Notes: generated by a model from the sequence alone, not told the origin. A stretch of DNA of 64,000 nucleotides from Methylophilaceae bacterium 11 (GCA_000525025.1 JCKJ01000001.1:2356001-2420000); one strand, 5' to 3'. Shown: positions 26,869 through 39,887, counted from the first letter of the stretch. Numbers and translations: made by a program.

Positions 26869-28314
26869 TTACAGTGCTGATGTGTTCACTTGTGGCGCGC
26901 CAATCTGAATCACCTTAAGCGAGTTTGTCCCACCCAAGGTGCCAAAGGGCTCACCATAGGTCACCAACACTTCATCTCCTGTATGTACCAGTTGCGCTGC
27001 TGTCAGCACAGACTCGATATCCGAGAATATTTCATCTCGACTGCGGTCTTGCTGGCAAATCGCAAATGGGAACACATTTCGGTGCAATGTCAGCTTACGA
27101 CGCGCGTGTAAATCGGGCGACATGGCGTAAATAGGTACGGCACAATCTGCACGCGATAACCACTGTGCAGAGTTGCCAGAGACGGTAAGCGCTACAATCG
27201 CTTTGACGCGATAGTTACGCGCAGTAAACACAGCAGCGGCGGCAATCGCTTCATCCACGCGGTGATGCTCATGCGCTCTTCGCTCAATATGATGCATACT
27301 TTCGTATTCTTTTTCGGCTTCCAAGCAAACGCGGTCCATCGCCTCTACCGTTTCCACAGGGTAATTACCACTAGCTGTTTCAGCAGACAACATCACAGCA
27401 TCGGTGCCATCCAGCACAGCATTGGCGACATCTGACACTTCTGCACGGGTAGGAATTGGATTGTGGATCATGGATTCCATCATTTGTGTGGCCGTAATCA
27501 CCAACTTATTACGGGCTCGTGCTAAGCGAATAATGCGTTTTTGCAAGCCAGGCACTGCGGCATCTCCAACCTCAACACCCAAATCTCCGCGTGCCACCAT
27601 CACCACTTCAGAAGCATCGATAATGGATTCCAAGTGCTCAATCGCCTCGGCCCTTTCAATTTTAGCCACCAAACTGGCATGCCCACCGGCTTTTTGTATG
27701 AGCGTGCGTGCACGCGCCATGTCTGCTGCGTTTTTAGGGAAAGAAATAGCAATGTAATCCGCATCGAGCGCAACGGCCGTTTGAATATCCGCAATGTCTT
27801 TGGCCGTGAGCGCCTCAGCCGCCAAACCGCCACCTTGCAGGTTAATGCCTTTGTTGTTAGAAAGCTCGCCGCCGGCCAGCACCACGCAGTAAATTTGATT
27901 GCCGCGTACGCGATTCACTTCCAGCGTGATGCGTCCATCGTCTAGCAACAAAACAGTGCCTTCTTTCACCTCACGTGGCAGGTTTTGATAGTCCAATCCG
28001 ACACGTTGCTGATCTCCCTGCGCACAGTCGGCATCCAGCACAAACAAGTCGCCACTTTTGAGCGTGACGCTTTGATGCTCAAATTTACCGATGCGTACTT
28101 TAGGCCCTTGCAGATCACACAGCACGCCCACATGCAGCTGCATTTTCTCTGCAATAGCCCGCACCAGCGCGGCACGTTCCATGTGCGACTCAGCAGTACC
28201 GTGGGAAAAATTGAGTCGCACCACATTGACGCCAGCACGTAATAAACGGGCTATCTTTTCCTCGGAAGCACTTGCCGGCCCCAAGGTTGCTACAATTTTT
28301 GTTTTTCGTTGCAT
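26869..28314 (-). CDS. pyk: Pyruvate kinase
   Basis: From ATG 28314 the enzyme has 481 residues, converting phosphoenolpyruvate and ADP to pyruvate and ATP. MQRKTKIVATLGPASASEEKI is the normal N-terminus; a longer frame to 28380 has no ribosome-binding site. The signature LVAKIERAEAIEHLESIIDASEVVMVARGDLGVEV contains the catalytic Lys and metal-binding Glu/Asp. ATQMMESMIHNPIPTRAEVSDVANAV is intact. It ends the gap-pgk-gap-pyk series, with about 150 bp after the gap stop. Confidence 0.96.
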   Translation of the reverse strand: MQRKTKIVATLGPASASEEKIARLLRAGVNVVRLNFSHGTAESHMERAALVRAIAEKMQLHVGVLCDLQGPKVRIGKFEHQSVTLKSGDLFVLDADCAQGDQQRVGLDYQNLPREVKEGTVLLLDDGRITLEVNRVRGNQIYCVVLAGGELSNNKGINLQGGGLAAEALTAKDIADIQTAVALDADYIAISFPKNAADMARARTLIQKAGGHASLVAKIERAEAIEHLESIIDASEVVMVARGDLGVEVGDAAVPGLQKRIIRLARARNKLVITATQMMESMIHNPIPTRAEVSDVANAVLDGTDAVMLSAETASGNYPVETVEAMDRVCLEAEKEYESMHHIERRAHEHHRVDEAIAAAAVFTARNYRVKAIVALTVSGNSAQWLSRADCAVPIYAMSPDLHARRKLTLHRNVFPFAICQQDRSRDEIFSDIESVLTAAQLVHTGDEVLVTYGEPFGTLGGTNSLKVIQIGAPQVNTSAL

Positions 28315-28467
28315 AGTCGTATTCCCAAAAGCCAAAAGGGAAGTAACATGACTTCCCTTATTTGACCAGTATCTTTGCATTTAGATTCGCTACATTTGAC
28401 GCATGTGCTCTTTATGTTGCTTTAGCATCAAACACACGCTTCAATGACAGGCACCTAGATAGATGCG

Positions 28468-29577
<1,110 letters not shown>

Positions 29578-29591
29578 TTAATGCTAGATTC

Positions 29592-29620
29592 AAAAAAAAT
29601 AGCCTCTATTGAGGCTATTT
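29592..29620 (-). terminator. Terminator after pgk
   Basis: Stem AAATAGCCTC/GAGGCTATTT with loop TATT, followed on the minus strand by eight T. It lies between pgk and gap copy 1, so the two need not share a full transcript. Confidence 0.85.
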
Positions 29621-29696
29621 CAATATCAGGATTGTAAATTGCGTGAATGACACTCTAATGAATGAGTGCAAAAATTGAAGTAAGTTCGCAACAATT

Positions 29697-30899
29697 TTAT
29701 ACTGATGACTGGCTACGCTGCTCTAAAATTTCTACCGCGGGCAGTTTTTTACCTTCTAAAAACTCCAAAAATGCCCCTCCTGCGGTAGAGATATAACTGA
29801 CTTTATCGTACATATCGTACTTCTGGATCGCAGCAATGGTATCGCCACCACCCGCAAGGGTAAAGGCTTTGGTGGTTGCAATGGCATTGGCAATGGTTTT
29901 GGTGCCAGCGCCAAATTGGTCAAATTCAAACACCCCTACCGGGCCATTCCACACCACAGTACCGGCGTTCATAATAATGTCCGCCAGCGCTTGTGCAGAC
30001 TTTGGTCCAATGTCAAAAATCATGTCATCGGCTGCAACATCGGCTGCATTTTTTAATACAGCAGGTTCATTGGCATCAAACTTTTTACCACAGACGACGT
30101 CCTCAGCAATCGGAATTGTTGCACCACGATTGGACATTTTTTCCATTAATGCCTTAGCAATGGGCACTAACTCATCTTCATTCAGTGATTTTCCGATTTG
30201 TTTTCCAGAGGCTTTTAAGAACGTGTTGGCAATGCCGCCACCCACCACCAATTGATCTACTTTTTCGGACAGGCTTTCTAGTACCGTGAGTTTGGTAGAC
30301 ACTTTACTGCCGCCAACAATCGCTACCATTGGACGTGCTGGACTCAGTAGTGCTTTGGTCAGCGCTTCCAACTCTTCTGTCAGCAGAATACCCGCGCAGG
30401 CTACCGGGGCAAACTTGGCAATGCCATGGGTAGAGGCTTCTGCACGGTGCGCAGTACCAAATGCATCCATGACAAACACATCACACAAGGCCGCATATTT
30501 CTTAGCCAGCTCATCATTATTTTTCTTTTCACCTACATTAAAGCGACAGTTCTCGAGCAGAATGAGTTGCCCATTTTCAACCGTCAAGCTATCTTCAGGG
30601 GCGTTGGGCGCGAGCCAATTTTTGACTAAACGCACTGGTTTCCCCAATTTGGCAGCCATCACATCCGCCACTGGCTGCAAGGAGTTCTCTTCAGAGTACA
30701 CACCTTCTTCCGGACGACCTAAGTGCGAAGTCACCATGACTTTGGCCCCGGCTTTCAACGCAAACTCAATGGTCGGCATCGATGCAGCAATACGCGCATC
30801 CGATGTGACTTTACCATCGGCCACGGGGACATTTAAGTCGGCACGGATAAAGACGCGCTTACCTTTTAAGTCTAAATCCGTCATTTTGATGAACTGCAT
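29697..30899 (-). CDS. pgk: Phosphoglycerate kinase
   Basis: The 400-residue enzyme transfers phosphate between 1,3-bisphosphoglycerate and [27 protein letters not shown] and [24 protein letters not shown] hold the substrate-binding Arg, Asp and His. [17 protein letters not shown] and [19 protein letters not shown] bind nucleotide, and the C-terminal [22 protein letters not shown] is intact. An AGGAG site lies 6 nt before ATG 30899. It sits between two GAPDH genes in the same direction. Confidence 0.97.
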   Translation of the reverse strand: MQFIKMTDLDLKGKRVFIRADLNVPVADGKVTSDARIAASMPTIEFALKAGAKVMVTSHLGRPEEGVYSEENSLQPVADVMAAKLGKPVRLVKNWLAPNAPEDSLTVENGQLILLENCRFNVGEKKNNDELAKKYAALCDVFVMDAFGTAHRAEASTHGIAKFAPVACAGILLTEELEALTKALLSPARPMVAIVGGSKVSTKLTVLESLSEKVDQLVVGGGIANTFLKASGKQIGKSLNEDELVPIAKALMEKMSNRGATIPIAEDVVCGKKFDANEPAVLKNAADVAADDMIFDIGPKSAQALADIIMNAGTVVWNGPVGVFEFDQFGAGTKTIANAIATTKAFTLAGGGDTIAAIQKYDMYDKVSYISTAGGAFLEFLEGKKLPAVEILEQRSQSSV

Positions 30900-30936
30900 G
30901 ATGTACTCCTAACATGTGAAGCAACGCATTTGCCGC

Positions 30937-30989
30937 TGCGAGATAGTCGATGAAGCAAGAAAGATGCGAGATACCGTGAGGCATCTCGC
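30937..30989 (-). repeat. Repeated and inverted GCGAGAT elements between gap copy 2 and pgk
   Basis: TGCGAGAT occurs at 30937-30944 and 30965-30972, and the inverted ATCTCGC at 30983-30989. The inverted copy can pair with either direct copy, giving two mutually exclusive hairpins. No long T-run follows on the minus strand. Confidence 0.55.
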
Positions 30990-30997
30990 TTTTACCG

Positions 30998-32298
<1,301 letters not shown>

Positions 32299-32328
32299 TG
32301 AAAAAAGGCGTATGCCATATACGCCTTT
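32299..32328 (-). terminator. Terminator after pepN
   Basis: Stem AAAGGCGTAT/ATACGCCTTT with loop GCCAT and six A on the plus strand (T on the minus transcript), 22 bp after the pepN stop. Confidence 0.85.
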
Positions 32329-32349
32329 CTCTCTTAGCAGTTGAATGAA

Positions 32350-34956
32350 TTAACCTTTCAAGCTCTTGCTGACGATCTCAAATACATCATTCGACAAGTC
32401 TGGGGTATCTAGCACCGCTTGCAGTGCGGCTTGCATGTGCGACTGCAACGCTGGGGTATAGCGTTTCCATTCACGTAATGGCGTGACCATGCGCGCAGCG
32501 ATCTGCGGATTAATCGCATTCAATTCAATAATCGCATCACGCAAGAAGGTGTAGCCTTTGCCGCTAGGGTCATGGAATTTAACCGGATTGTTAATAGCAA
32601 ACGCGGTATATAAGGAGCGCACTCGGTTTGGATTCTTAAGGTTAAAGTCAGCATGGTTACGCAGCATGGTTAGGTCATCAAAAATCTGCGCACGATTGGC
32701 AATAGCCTGCAACGAGAACCACTTATCCACCACCAAAGGGTAATGTTTAAAACGCGCATAAAAGTCAGCCAAGGCTTCGGCACGTTGTGGCTGACTACTA
32801 TCGGCTAGGCAAGCCAAAGCAGTCACGCGATCCGTCATATTATCTGCGGCATCGTAATGCGCTTTGGCAAGCGCCGCACAACCGGTACCGTTAGTAGAAG
32901 TAATTATCTCCAGCACAGCACTTTGCAAGGCACGGCGGCCCATGGCTTCTGGGGTAATCAAGAACTGGCCGGGATTACCATTGGCGTCATAAAGCGCTTT
33001 CAATGCCACTTTATGCGCACGTTTAATCTGATGAATAATCGCAGTACGCGCCGCATCAATGGCAGCAGGATCAATCACAGCCTGATGCTGACCTATTACG
33101 CCTATCATTGGTAAAGTCAACGCACGTGCTAGCAAGGCTTTGTCGCCCTTGCCTTCTAGCCCTTGCGCAACCAATGCACCAACGTCAGCCACATATTGCG
33201 AAATATCCGCATCTGGGTTGGCCATCACACGTTCAATCGTGCGCAACGCCAATGTTTGCCCGGCTTCCCATTTGTTAAAGCCATCAGTGTCGTGCACTTG
33301 TAATAGGCGCAAATCATCGTCACTTAAATCTGTCACCAACTTCACGGGTGCCGAGAACCTACGCAAGATAGAAGGCACAGGCTTAGCGGCAATGCCATCG
33401 AAAGTGAATGCTTGCTCACGCTCGGTGACTTCCAGCACGCGGGTGGGCAGAATTTCTTTTCCGGCTGCATCTAGCAGGCCTACGGCTACCGGAATATGCA
33501 GCGGTTGTTTATTGGTCTGCTCCGGCGTATCTGGCTGTGATTGCTGAAAGGTCAGCGTATAAAGTTGCTGTGCAGCATCGTAATCGCTGCTGACTTGTAG
33601 CGTTGGCGTACCCGCCTGCTTATACCAGCGGAAGAATTGCGACATGTCGCGGCCAGAAGCATCGGCCATGCATTGCACAAAATCATCGCAGGTGACTGCG
33701 TGGCCGTCATAGTGGTCAAAATACAAATCAGTCGCCTTGCGGAACGTCTCGGCACCCAGCAAAGTATGCTGCATGCGGATCAGCTCAGCGCCTTTTTCGT
33801 AAATGGTTTTAGTGTAAAAGTTGCTGATTTCTATAAATTGATCCGGCTGCACCGAGTGTGCCAACGGGCTGCCATCCTCTGGGAACTGCAAGCGACGTAA
33901 GCCGTTCACATCATCAATCCGCTGCACCGCGCGCGAATTCAAATCCGCACTGAACTCCTGATCACGGAACACGGTAAACCCTTCTTTCAAAGATAGCTGA
34001 AACCAGTCACGACAAGTCACGCGATTACCAGTCCAGTTGTGAAAGTATTCATGACCAATCACGCCTTCCACACTCATAAAATCGCTGTCGGTCGCAGTTT
34101 CTTGATGCGCCAACACCAGCGCCGTATTGAAAATATTGAGCGAGGTGTTTTCCATCGCACCCATATTAAAATCGCTCACCGCGACAATATTGAACAAATC
34201 AAGCTGGTACTCGCGGCCATACACATCTTCATCCCATTTCATGGATTTTTTCAGTGACGCCATCGCGTGGTCGCACTGCTTTTCATCGCCCGCACGCACA
34301 TAAATATGCAAATCCACCTTGCGGCCCGTCATGGTCGTAAACGTATCCGCCACACGCTCCAAATCACCCGCCACCAACGCAAACAAATAGCAAGGCTTGG
34401 GGAAAGGGTCATGCCAGACCGTGTAATGCCGACCATCCGGCAAGCTACCAGCATCCTGCAAATTACCGTTTGAGAGCAACACCGGATACAACTTGGCATC
34501 CGCCTCAATGCGCACGGTAAACACACTCAATACATCCGGGCGGTCTTGATAATACGTAATGCGCCTAAACCCTTCCGCCTCACACTGCGTGCAATAGTTA
34601 CCTTGCGATTGATACAACCCTTCCAGCGCCGTATTCGCCGCCGGATCAATCTCACTGACAATAGTTAGCGTAAATTCATTGCCTGGGTTCGCTATCGTCA
34701 TCTGTCCATCAGCCACGGTATAGCCATCAAATAGTTGACCATTCATAGAGACCGAAACGATTGTTTGGTCATCACCATCCAACATCAGATTATTTGAAAC
34801 ACCAGCCGGATTCTTTACGTACTTCACTTCAGACGTGACAATAGTTTTACCTGGCAACAGGTTAAAACTCAAATTGACCTGCGTAGCTAAATATGGCGCA
34901 GGTGTGTAGTCTTTAAGGTAAATGGTTTTGGGTGCAACAGCGTTTTCGGTTCGCAT
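32350..34956 (-). CDS. pepN: Aminopeptidase N (M1 family)
   Basis: The 868-residue zinc exopeptidase removes N-terminal residues from peptides in the cytoplasm. The M1 exopeptidase motif GAMEN is in FNMGAMENTSLNIF, and the zinc motif H-E-x2-H in GVIGHEYFHNWTGNRVTCRDWF is followed by the third ligand in LSLKEGFTVFRDQEF. Length matches E. coli PepN (870). The C-terminal half is the helical domain. It is monocistronic, ending in a terminator; upstream lies the AT-rich AAA ATPase gene in the opposite direction. Confidence 0.96.
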   Translation of the reverse strand: MRTENAVAPKTIYLKDYTPAPYLATQVNLSFNLLPGKTIVTSEVKYVKNPAGVSNNLMLDGDDQTIVSVSMNGQLFDGYTVADGQMTIANPGNEFTLTIVSEIDPAANTALEGLYQSQGNYCTQCEAEGFRRITYYQDRPDVLSVFTVRIEADAKLYPVLLSNGNLQDAGSLPDGRHYTVWHDPFPKPCYLFALVAGDLERVADTFTTMTGRKVDLHIYVRAGDEKQCDHAMASLKKSMKWDEDVYGREYQLDLFNIVAVSDFNMGAMENTSLNIFNTALVLAHQETATDSDFMSVEGVIGHEYFHNWTGNRVTCRDWFQLSLKEGFTVFRDQEFSADLNSRAVQRIDDVNGLRRLQFPEDGSPLAHSVQPDQFIEISNFYTKTIYEKGAELIRMQHTLLGAETFRKATDLYFDHYDGHAVTCDDFVQCMADASGRDMSQFFRWYKQAGTPTLQVSSDYDAAQQLYTLTFQQSQPDTPEQTNKQPLHIPVAVGLLDAAGKEILPTRVLEVTEREQAFTFDGIAAKPVPSILRRFSAPVKLVTDLSDDDLRLLQVHDTDGFNKWEAGQTLALRTIERVMANPDADISQYVADVGALVAQGLEGKGDKALLARALTLPMIGVIGQHQAVIDPAAIDAARTAIIHQIKRAHKVALKALYDANGNPGQFLITPEAMGRRALQSAVLEIITSTNGTGCAALAKAHYDAADNMTDRVTALACLADSSQPQRAEALADFYARFKHYPLVVDKWFSLQAIANRAQIFDDLTMLRNHADFNLKNPNRVRSLYTAFAINNPVKFHDPSGKGYTFLRDAIIELNAINPQIAARMVTPLREWKRYTPALQSHMQAALQAVLDTPDLSNDVFEIVSKSLKG

Positions 34957-35202
34957 AAGAATGACCTGAAAGAAATATAGTTGAATATTATAGGTGAGAG
35001 CAAGTATAGATGAATTGGTTTATTGCTTATTCCTTGAACAATTTATACTTAAGTTCGCTGTGCAGCTATTTCAAAGATTTTTGACAATTACATAATTTGA
35101 TTTACAAAAAGCTGCTTGCTAACATGAATAAACTCAGCCATTCAAAACTATAACGCTCTAATAAATATTAGAACTTAGAAGTGATTTTCAAAGGGGAAAG
35201 TT

Positions 35203-36657
35203 GTGTATATAAAAGAACTGGGAATATCAAATTTCAAAAGCTTTGACTCTGCTCTATCCACTATTGTCTTTAATGTACCTGATGGCCAAACACTAGGAAG
35301 TGGTTTAAATATTTTAGTGGGAGAAAACAACACTGGTAAATCTACTGTATTTGAAGCAGTAGACTTTGTACGTAATAGCACTAGGAAAAGTATTGAAGCG
35401 ATAAGAAATACTAACAACCCAAACTCAAATGTTTACGTAGACGTAACATTCACTGGTGACATTGAGCAAACTATAGAAGGATTTTCTCAAGACAATAAAA
35501 AAGCCATTTTTAGAAGTTATATTTATCAAAATCAGAATCAAGAGAACCTATTTAAGATTTGCAGAGACTCATCAGATATAAGTAAGCTAAAACTCTGGAA
35601 TAACAACAATGGACAGTTTGCAAATGAATCAGGAATTGATGCACCCTTAAAAAAACTTTTTGAAACAAATTTTATTTGGGCAGATACAAACCCTAATGAC
35701 GAAGTTGCATTTGGCGCCACTACGATTTGCGGGAATCTATTAAAAGAAATTGCAAACGGATTTACTCAAACCGCCGATTATGCAAATTATCAAGTGGCAT
35801 TCAATCAGGCCTTTAACGATCCTAATTCCGGCTTAAGAGGGCAACTACAAGTAATTGAACAGCGTGTTCAGCAAATATTCACTCAGCAATTCGGGAGTGC
35901 ATCAATAAGCTTTCATTTCGACGAGCTAAAAATAGATTCTTTTTTCAAAAATACGACAATTGTTGTGAATGATGGTGTTGAAACACCTATGCAAGAAAAA
36001 GGTAACGGGATGCAAAGAGCTGTCGCGCTTGCATTGATTCAGGTGTATGCCGAAGAATTAATCAGACATCCCGATAATGCTGCCCTTGAAAAGCCTTTTT
36101 TCTTGTTTATTGATGAGCCAGAAATATGCCAACACCCCAAAGCACAAGAAAAGCTATTAAGTGCTCTTTTAGAGATATCTAAAACTAAGCAAGTTTTTGT
36201 TACTACGCATTCGCCATATTTCTTATCAACTCCGTATTTAAAAAATTGTGGCTTACATATATTTAGCAAAATTGAGAATAGCTCAGTTGCTACATCAGCT
36301 AATTTGAATCCTATTCTGCCTTGGAGTCCAACTTGGGGAGAAATTAATTTCAAAGCTTATAAACTACCTACAATTGAGTTTCACAATGAGCTTTATGGGC
36401 ATCTTCAAGAAAAGAATAATGCTTACACTGAAATTAATTTTGAAGAATGGATAATTAACAAAGGTGTTTTACAAAATAAAATATGGACACAAGAAAGAAA
36501 TGGTATTGCTCAGGCTACTAGAAATGTGAGTTTACAAACTTTCGTCAGAAACAAAATTCATCATCCTGAAAATGTCACTATGCAAGCACATATCTATACA
36601 AGTGCAGAACTACAGCAGTCTATAGAAGAGATGATAAATCTAATTTTAGCTCCCTAG
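35203..36657 (+). CDS. AAA/ABC-type ATPase with HEPN-like C-terminal motif (candidate defence gene)
   Basis: The 484-residue protein starts YIKELGISNFKSF, typical of SMC/OLD-like ATPases. Walker A is GENNTGKST (40-48), Walker B FLFIDEPEICQHP (about 299-311), the H-loop VTTHSPYFLS (about 332-341), and a signature-like EKGNGMQRAVALAL precedes Walker B. No TOPRIM domain is evident. The last 100 residues contain R449-N-K-I-H-H454-PEN, which fits the R-x4-H motif of HEPN ribonucleases with Asn after Arg. The gene is visibly more AT-rich than its neighbours, uses AGA and AAT heavily, and sits alone between pepN and tkt. Transfer and phage defence are inferred. GTG 35203 is the start. Confidence 0.75.
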   Translation: MYIKELGISNFKSFDSALSTIVFNVPDGQTLGSGLNILVGENNTGKSTVFEAVDFVRNSTRKSIEAIRNTNNPNSNVYVDVTFTGDIEQTIEGFSQDNKKAIFRSYIYQNQNQENLFKICRDSSDISKLKLWNNNNGQFANESGIDAPLKKLFETNFIWADTNPNDEVAFGATTICGNLLKEIANGFTQTADYANYQVAFNQAFNDPNSGLRGQLQVIEQRVQQIFTQQFGSASISFHFDELKIDSFFKNTTIVVNDGVETPMQEKGNGMQRAVALALIQVYAEELIRHPDNAALEKPFFLFIDEPEICQHPKAQEKLLSALLEISKTKQVFVTTHSPYFLSTPYLKNCGLHIFSKIENSSVATSANLNPILPWSPTWGEINFKAYKLPTIEFHNELYGHLQEKNNAYTEINFEEWIINKGVLQNKIWTQERNGIAQATRNVSLQTFVRNKIHHPENVTMQAHIYTSAELQQSIEEMINLILAP

Positions 36658-36702
36658 TTTTGCATGGCACGCTTAACTTGAGAGTTTGAAATTTTTAACC
36701 AT

Positions 36703-36734
36703 AAAAAAACCGCTTCACAAGGAAGCGGTTTTTT
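36703..36734. terminator. Bidirectional terminator between the AAA gene and tkt
   Basis: Stem ACCGCTTC/GAAGCGGT with loop ACAAG, A-run on the left and T-run on the right. It serves both the plus-strand ATPase gene and minus-strand tkt. Confidence 0.92.
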
Positions 36735-36755
36735 ATTTACAGCTACCGTTCTAAA

Positions 36756-38741
36756 TTACAGAACAGATTTAACTGTTGCTACAACATTTTCAACTGTGAA
36801 GCCGAAGTGTTTGAACAGTGCGCCGCCTGGAGCAGATTCGCCGAAGGTATCGATACCAACTACTGCACCTTCCAAACCTACATATTTACGCCAGAAGTCT
36901 GGGTGAGCAGCTTCAACAGCCACGCGTACAACGCCTGGCGTTAATACGCTGTCTTTGTAAGCTTGGTCTTGACGGTCATATACGTTTGTAGATGGCATAG
37001 AAACCACACGTACTTTAGTACCGGCAGCATTCAATTCAGCAGCCGCTTTCACAGCCAAATCTAACTCTGAACCGTTAGCAATGATGATCACGTCTGCTTT
37101 ACCTGCAACGTCAGAGAACACATAGCCACCTTTGCGGATTGCAGCAAAGTCTTTAGCATCGTGTTTAACGCCTGGCAAGTTTTGACGTGAAAGCACCAAG
37201 CTGGTTGGGCCTTCTGCACGTTCAACTGCTGCAACCCATGCAATGGTTGTTTCTGTCGCATCAGCTGGACGCCATACATCCATACGTGGGATGTAACGTA
37301 AGCCAGATGTGTTTTCTACTGGTTGGTGCGTAGGACCGTCTTCACCTTGGCCGATAGAGTCATGTGTCAATACGTAGATGACGCGTTGATGCATCAATGC
37401 AGACATACGCATGCCGTTTTTCATGTAATCAGAGAACATGTGGAAGGTACCGCCGAATGGTAATAAACCACCGTGCAATGCAACACCGTTCATGATGGCT
37501 GCCATACCGAACTCACGTACGCCGTAAGAGATATAGTTACCTGGCTCTTTACCACTGACGTGTTTGAAGCTAGCCGCCGCTGTTAAGTTAGAACCTGTTA
37601 AGTCAGCAGAACCACCTAAGAACTCTGGCAATAATGGGGCTAATGCAGTAATTGCATTTTGTGATGCTTTACGTGAAGCAACACCTTCAGCTTTTTCGTT
37701 GATAGCAGCGATGATTTTGTCTGTTTCTGCTTTCCAGTTAGCTGGCAGCTCATTGCTCATACGGCGTTTGAACTCTGCAGCTTCTGCTGGGAATGCTTTA
37801 GCGTAAGCGTCAAACTTAGCGTTCCAATCAGATTCGCGTTTAGCGCCTTTGTCTTTTTGGTTCCAACCAGCGTATACATCTTCTGGAATCACGAATGGCT
37901 CTGCACTCCAGCCAATTTCAGCACGTGTAGCTGCAACTTCGGCTTCGCCTAATGCAGAACCGTGGCAATCGTGTGAACCGGATTTGTTTGGAGAACCTTT
38001 ACCAATAATTGTTTTACAGCAAATCAATGATGGTTTGTCTGTTACTTTTTTAGCTGCTTCGATGGCTTTTTGAATTGCATCTGCATCGTGACCATCTACA
38101 GACTGAACGTGCCAGCCGTAAGCAGTGAAACGACCTGCGGTGTCATCGGTGTACCAGCCTTCGATATGACCGTCGATAGAAATACCGTTGTCATCCCAGA
38201 ATGCAACCAATTTACCTAAGCCCCATGTACCTGCCAATGCGCAAGCCTCATGAGAAACGCCTTCCATCATACAACCGTCGCCCAAGAACACATATGTGTA
38301 GTGGTCAACAATGTCGTGGCCTGGTTTGTTGAATTGGCTAGCCAATAATTTCTCAGCCATTGCAAAACCAACACCGTTTGCAATCCCTTGGCCTAATGGA
38401 CCAGTCGTTGTTTCAATGCCTTCTGCATAACCGTATTCTGGGTGACCAGCACATTGTGAGTGCAATTGACGGAATGTTTTGATTTGTTCCATTGGCAGGT
38501 TGTAGCCTGTCAAATGCAACAATGAGTAAATCAACATAGAGCCATGGCCGTTAGACAACACGAAGCGGTCACGATTTGCCCATTTTGGGTTGTTTGGGTT
38601 GTGGCTCAAATTGTGGTTCCACAACACTTCTGCAATTTCTGCCATGCCCATAGGCGCGCCTGGGTGGCCGGAATTTGCTTTTTGTACTGCATCCATTGAT
38701 AACGCACGGATGGCGTTGGCTAGATCGTTACGCGTTGCCAT
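36756..38741 (-). CDS. tkt: Transketolase
   Basis: The 661-residue thiamine-diphosphate enzyme moves two-carbon units between sugar phosphates. [18 protein letters not shown], the ThDP motif [33 protein letters not shown], and the substrate loop [17 protein letters not shown] are all intact. Length is normal. In methylotrophs of the RuMP type it regenerates pentose phosphate for formaldehyde fixation; that role is inferred. The gene was probably next to pepN-gap-pgk before the ATPase insertion. Codon use is clearly biased and uniform, as in highly expressed genes. Confidence 0.97.
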   Translation of the reverse strand: MATRNDLANAIRALSMDAVQKANSGHPGAPMGMAEIAEVLWNHNLSHNPNNPKWANRDRFVLSNGHGSMLIYSLLHLTGYNLPMEQIKTFRQLHSQCAGHPEYGYAEGIETTTGPLGQGIANGVGFAMAEKLLASQFNKPGHDIVDHYTYVFLGDGCMMEGVSHEACALAGTWGLGKLVAFWDDNGISIDGHIEGWYTDDTAGRFTAYGWHVQSVDGHDADAIQKAIEAAKKVTDKPSLICCKTIIGKGSPNKSGSHDCHGSALGEAEVAATRAEIGWSAEPFVIPEDVYAGWNQKDKGAKRESDWNAKFDAYAKAFPAEAAEFKRRMSNELPANWKAETDKIIAAINEKAEGVASRKASQNAITALAPLLPEFLGGSADLTGSNLTAAASFKHVSGKEPGNYISYGVREFGMAAIMNGVALHGGLLPFGGTFHMFSDYMKNGMRMSALMHQRVIYVLTHDSIGQGEDGPTHQPVENTSGLRYIPRMDVWRPADATETTIAWVAAVERAEGPTSLVLSRQNLPGVKHDAKDFAAIRKGGYVFSDVAGKADVIIIANGSELDLAVKAAAELNAAGTKVRVVSMPSTNVYDRQDQAYKDSVLTPGVVRVAVEAAHPDFWRKYVGLEGAVVGIDTFGESAPGGALFKHFGFTVENVVATVKSVL

Positions 38742-38945
38742 TGTAGTCTCCCGAAAAATTAGTAACTTGAGGTCTTATAGTTAATGCAATAAAACCTTGC
38801 TTGAATTCTTAAAAAAGCGGTGATGAATAACCACTTTTTTGCAAAGGCTAAATTATTGCTTAGATAGGCAATTTGGGCAAGCAGAACATCAGTGATTGAC
38901 GTAGAAGAATTGCTCCCAAAGACGCATATTGCTGTACACCAATGC

Positions 38946-38979
38946 ATTACTCCCGCCATAGATATGGTCGGGAGCTAAT
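38946..38979 (-). promoter_or_regulatory. Stem-loop upstream of tkt
   Basis: ATTA-CTCCCG-CCAT pairs with ATGG-CGGGAG-TAAT around an AGAT loop, with two single-base bulges. It sits in the 259-bp gap between the SDR stop and tkt start. No T-run follows in either direction. The role is unknown; a leader or processing element is possible. Confidence 0.45.
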
Positions 38980-39000
38980 GTAAATTTTAATAATATGCGC

Positions 39001-39789
39001 TTATGTTCTATTTATGGATAAACCACCATCTACTAATGATGCTGTGCCGGTCACAAATGAGGCGTCATCGGAAGCCAGATAGAGTACTGATTGCGCAATC
39101 TCTTCTGGCTTGCCCACGCGTTTAAGTGCGTGCATACCAGTTAAAAATGCCTGTGCTTCTGCGGTATTGTTTTTCTCGCGATACATATCAGTATCTACAG
39201 CACCTGGCAACACTGCATTCACTCTTACTCCTTTAGGGCCATACTCGGTTGCCAACGCCTGTGTTAGCCCAATCAAGCCTGCTTTGCTCGCAGCGTAAGC
39301 TGCAAACTCAGGGAAAGCAGCGCTATAGCCCACAAACGTAGAGGTGAAAATGATAGAGCCGCCACCTTGTTTAACCATTTCTGGTATTTGATATTTAGCC
39401 CCTAAAAATGCACTGGTTAAGTTGATTGCCAATGTCTCGTTCCAGCCTTGCTGTGAAACTTCATGTGTGGCACCGATCTCACCCAATGTGCCTGCATTAT
39501 TAAAAGCAATATCTAGCTTGCCAAAACTTTGAACCGTGAGCGCTACCAGCGATTTGGCAAACGCTTCTGATTGCACATCTCCCGCAAATGCGATGGCCTC
39601 ACCGCCATCTGCCACGATTTCTGCCACCAGCGCAGCCAACTCTGCCTCACGCCGTGCAGCTACCACTACTTTTGCGCCATGGCTGGCAAATAATTTTGCA
39701 GTGGTACGGCCAATTCCTGAACTTGCGCCGGTCACAATGGCGACTTTACCTGCAAGACGTTGATAAGTGTTATTTGTAGCGTTTGTCAT
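39001..39789 (-). CDS. SDR family oxidoreductase
   Basis: The 262-residue classical short-chain dehydrogenase has the cofactor motif VTGASSGIGRTTAK (residues about 18-31), NNAG (NNAGTLGEIG), and the catalytic Y-x3-K in YAASKAGLIG. VVVAARRE after strand 2 suggests NADP(H) binding. LASDDASFVTGTASLVDGG is a typical C-terminus. The substrate cannot be told. It diverges from an LysR regulator that probably controls it, across a 135-bp gap with a palindrome. Confidence 0.9.
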   Translation of the reverse strand: MTNATNNTYQRLAGKVAIVTGASSGIGRTTAKLFASHGAKVVVAARREAELAALVAEIVADGGEAIAFAGDVQSEAFAKSLVALTVQSFGKLDIAFNNAGTLGEIGATHEVSQQGWNETLAINLTSAFLGAKYQIPEMVKQGGGSIIFTSTFVGYSAAFPEFAAYAASKAGLIGLTQALATEYGPKGVRVNAVLPGAVDTDMYREKNNTAEAQAFLTGMHALKRVGKPEEIAQSVLYLASDDASFVTGTASLVDGGLSINRT

Positions 39790-39887
39790 GATGAACTCCT
39801 TAAATTAAATGAATGATGTATTGCAACGACGAGTTCAGTATGCATGTTTGATTTCACTAAAAATAGCCACTAATAATTACAAATACT

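Noticed and set aside
34957-36755. Prophage or integrative element around the AAA ATPase
   Set aside because: No integrase, attachment-site repeat or phage gene; only one foreign-looking gene is present.
38759-38959. 66-residue minus-strand frame upstream of tkt
   Set aside because: No ribosome-binding site, no family features, and it crosses the stem-loop region; probably leader DNA.
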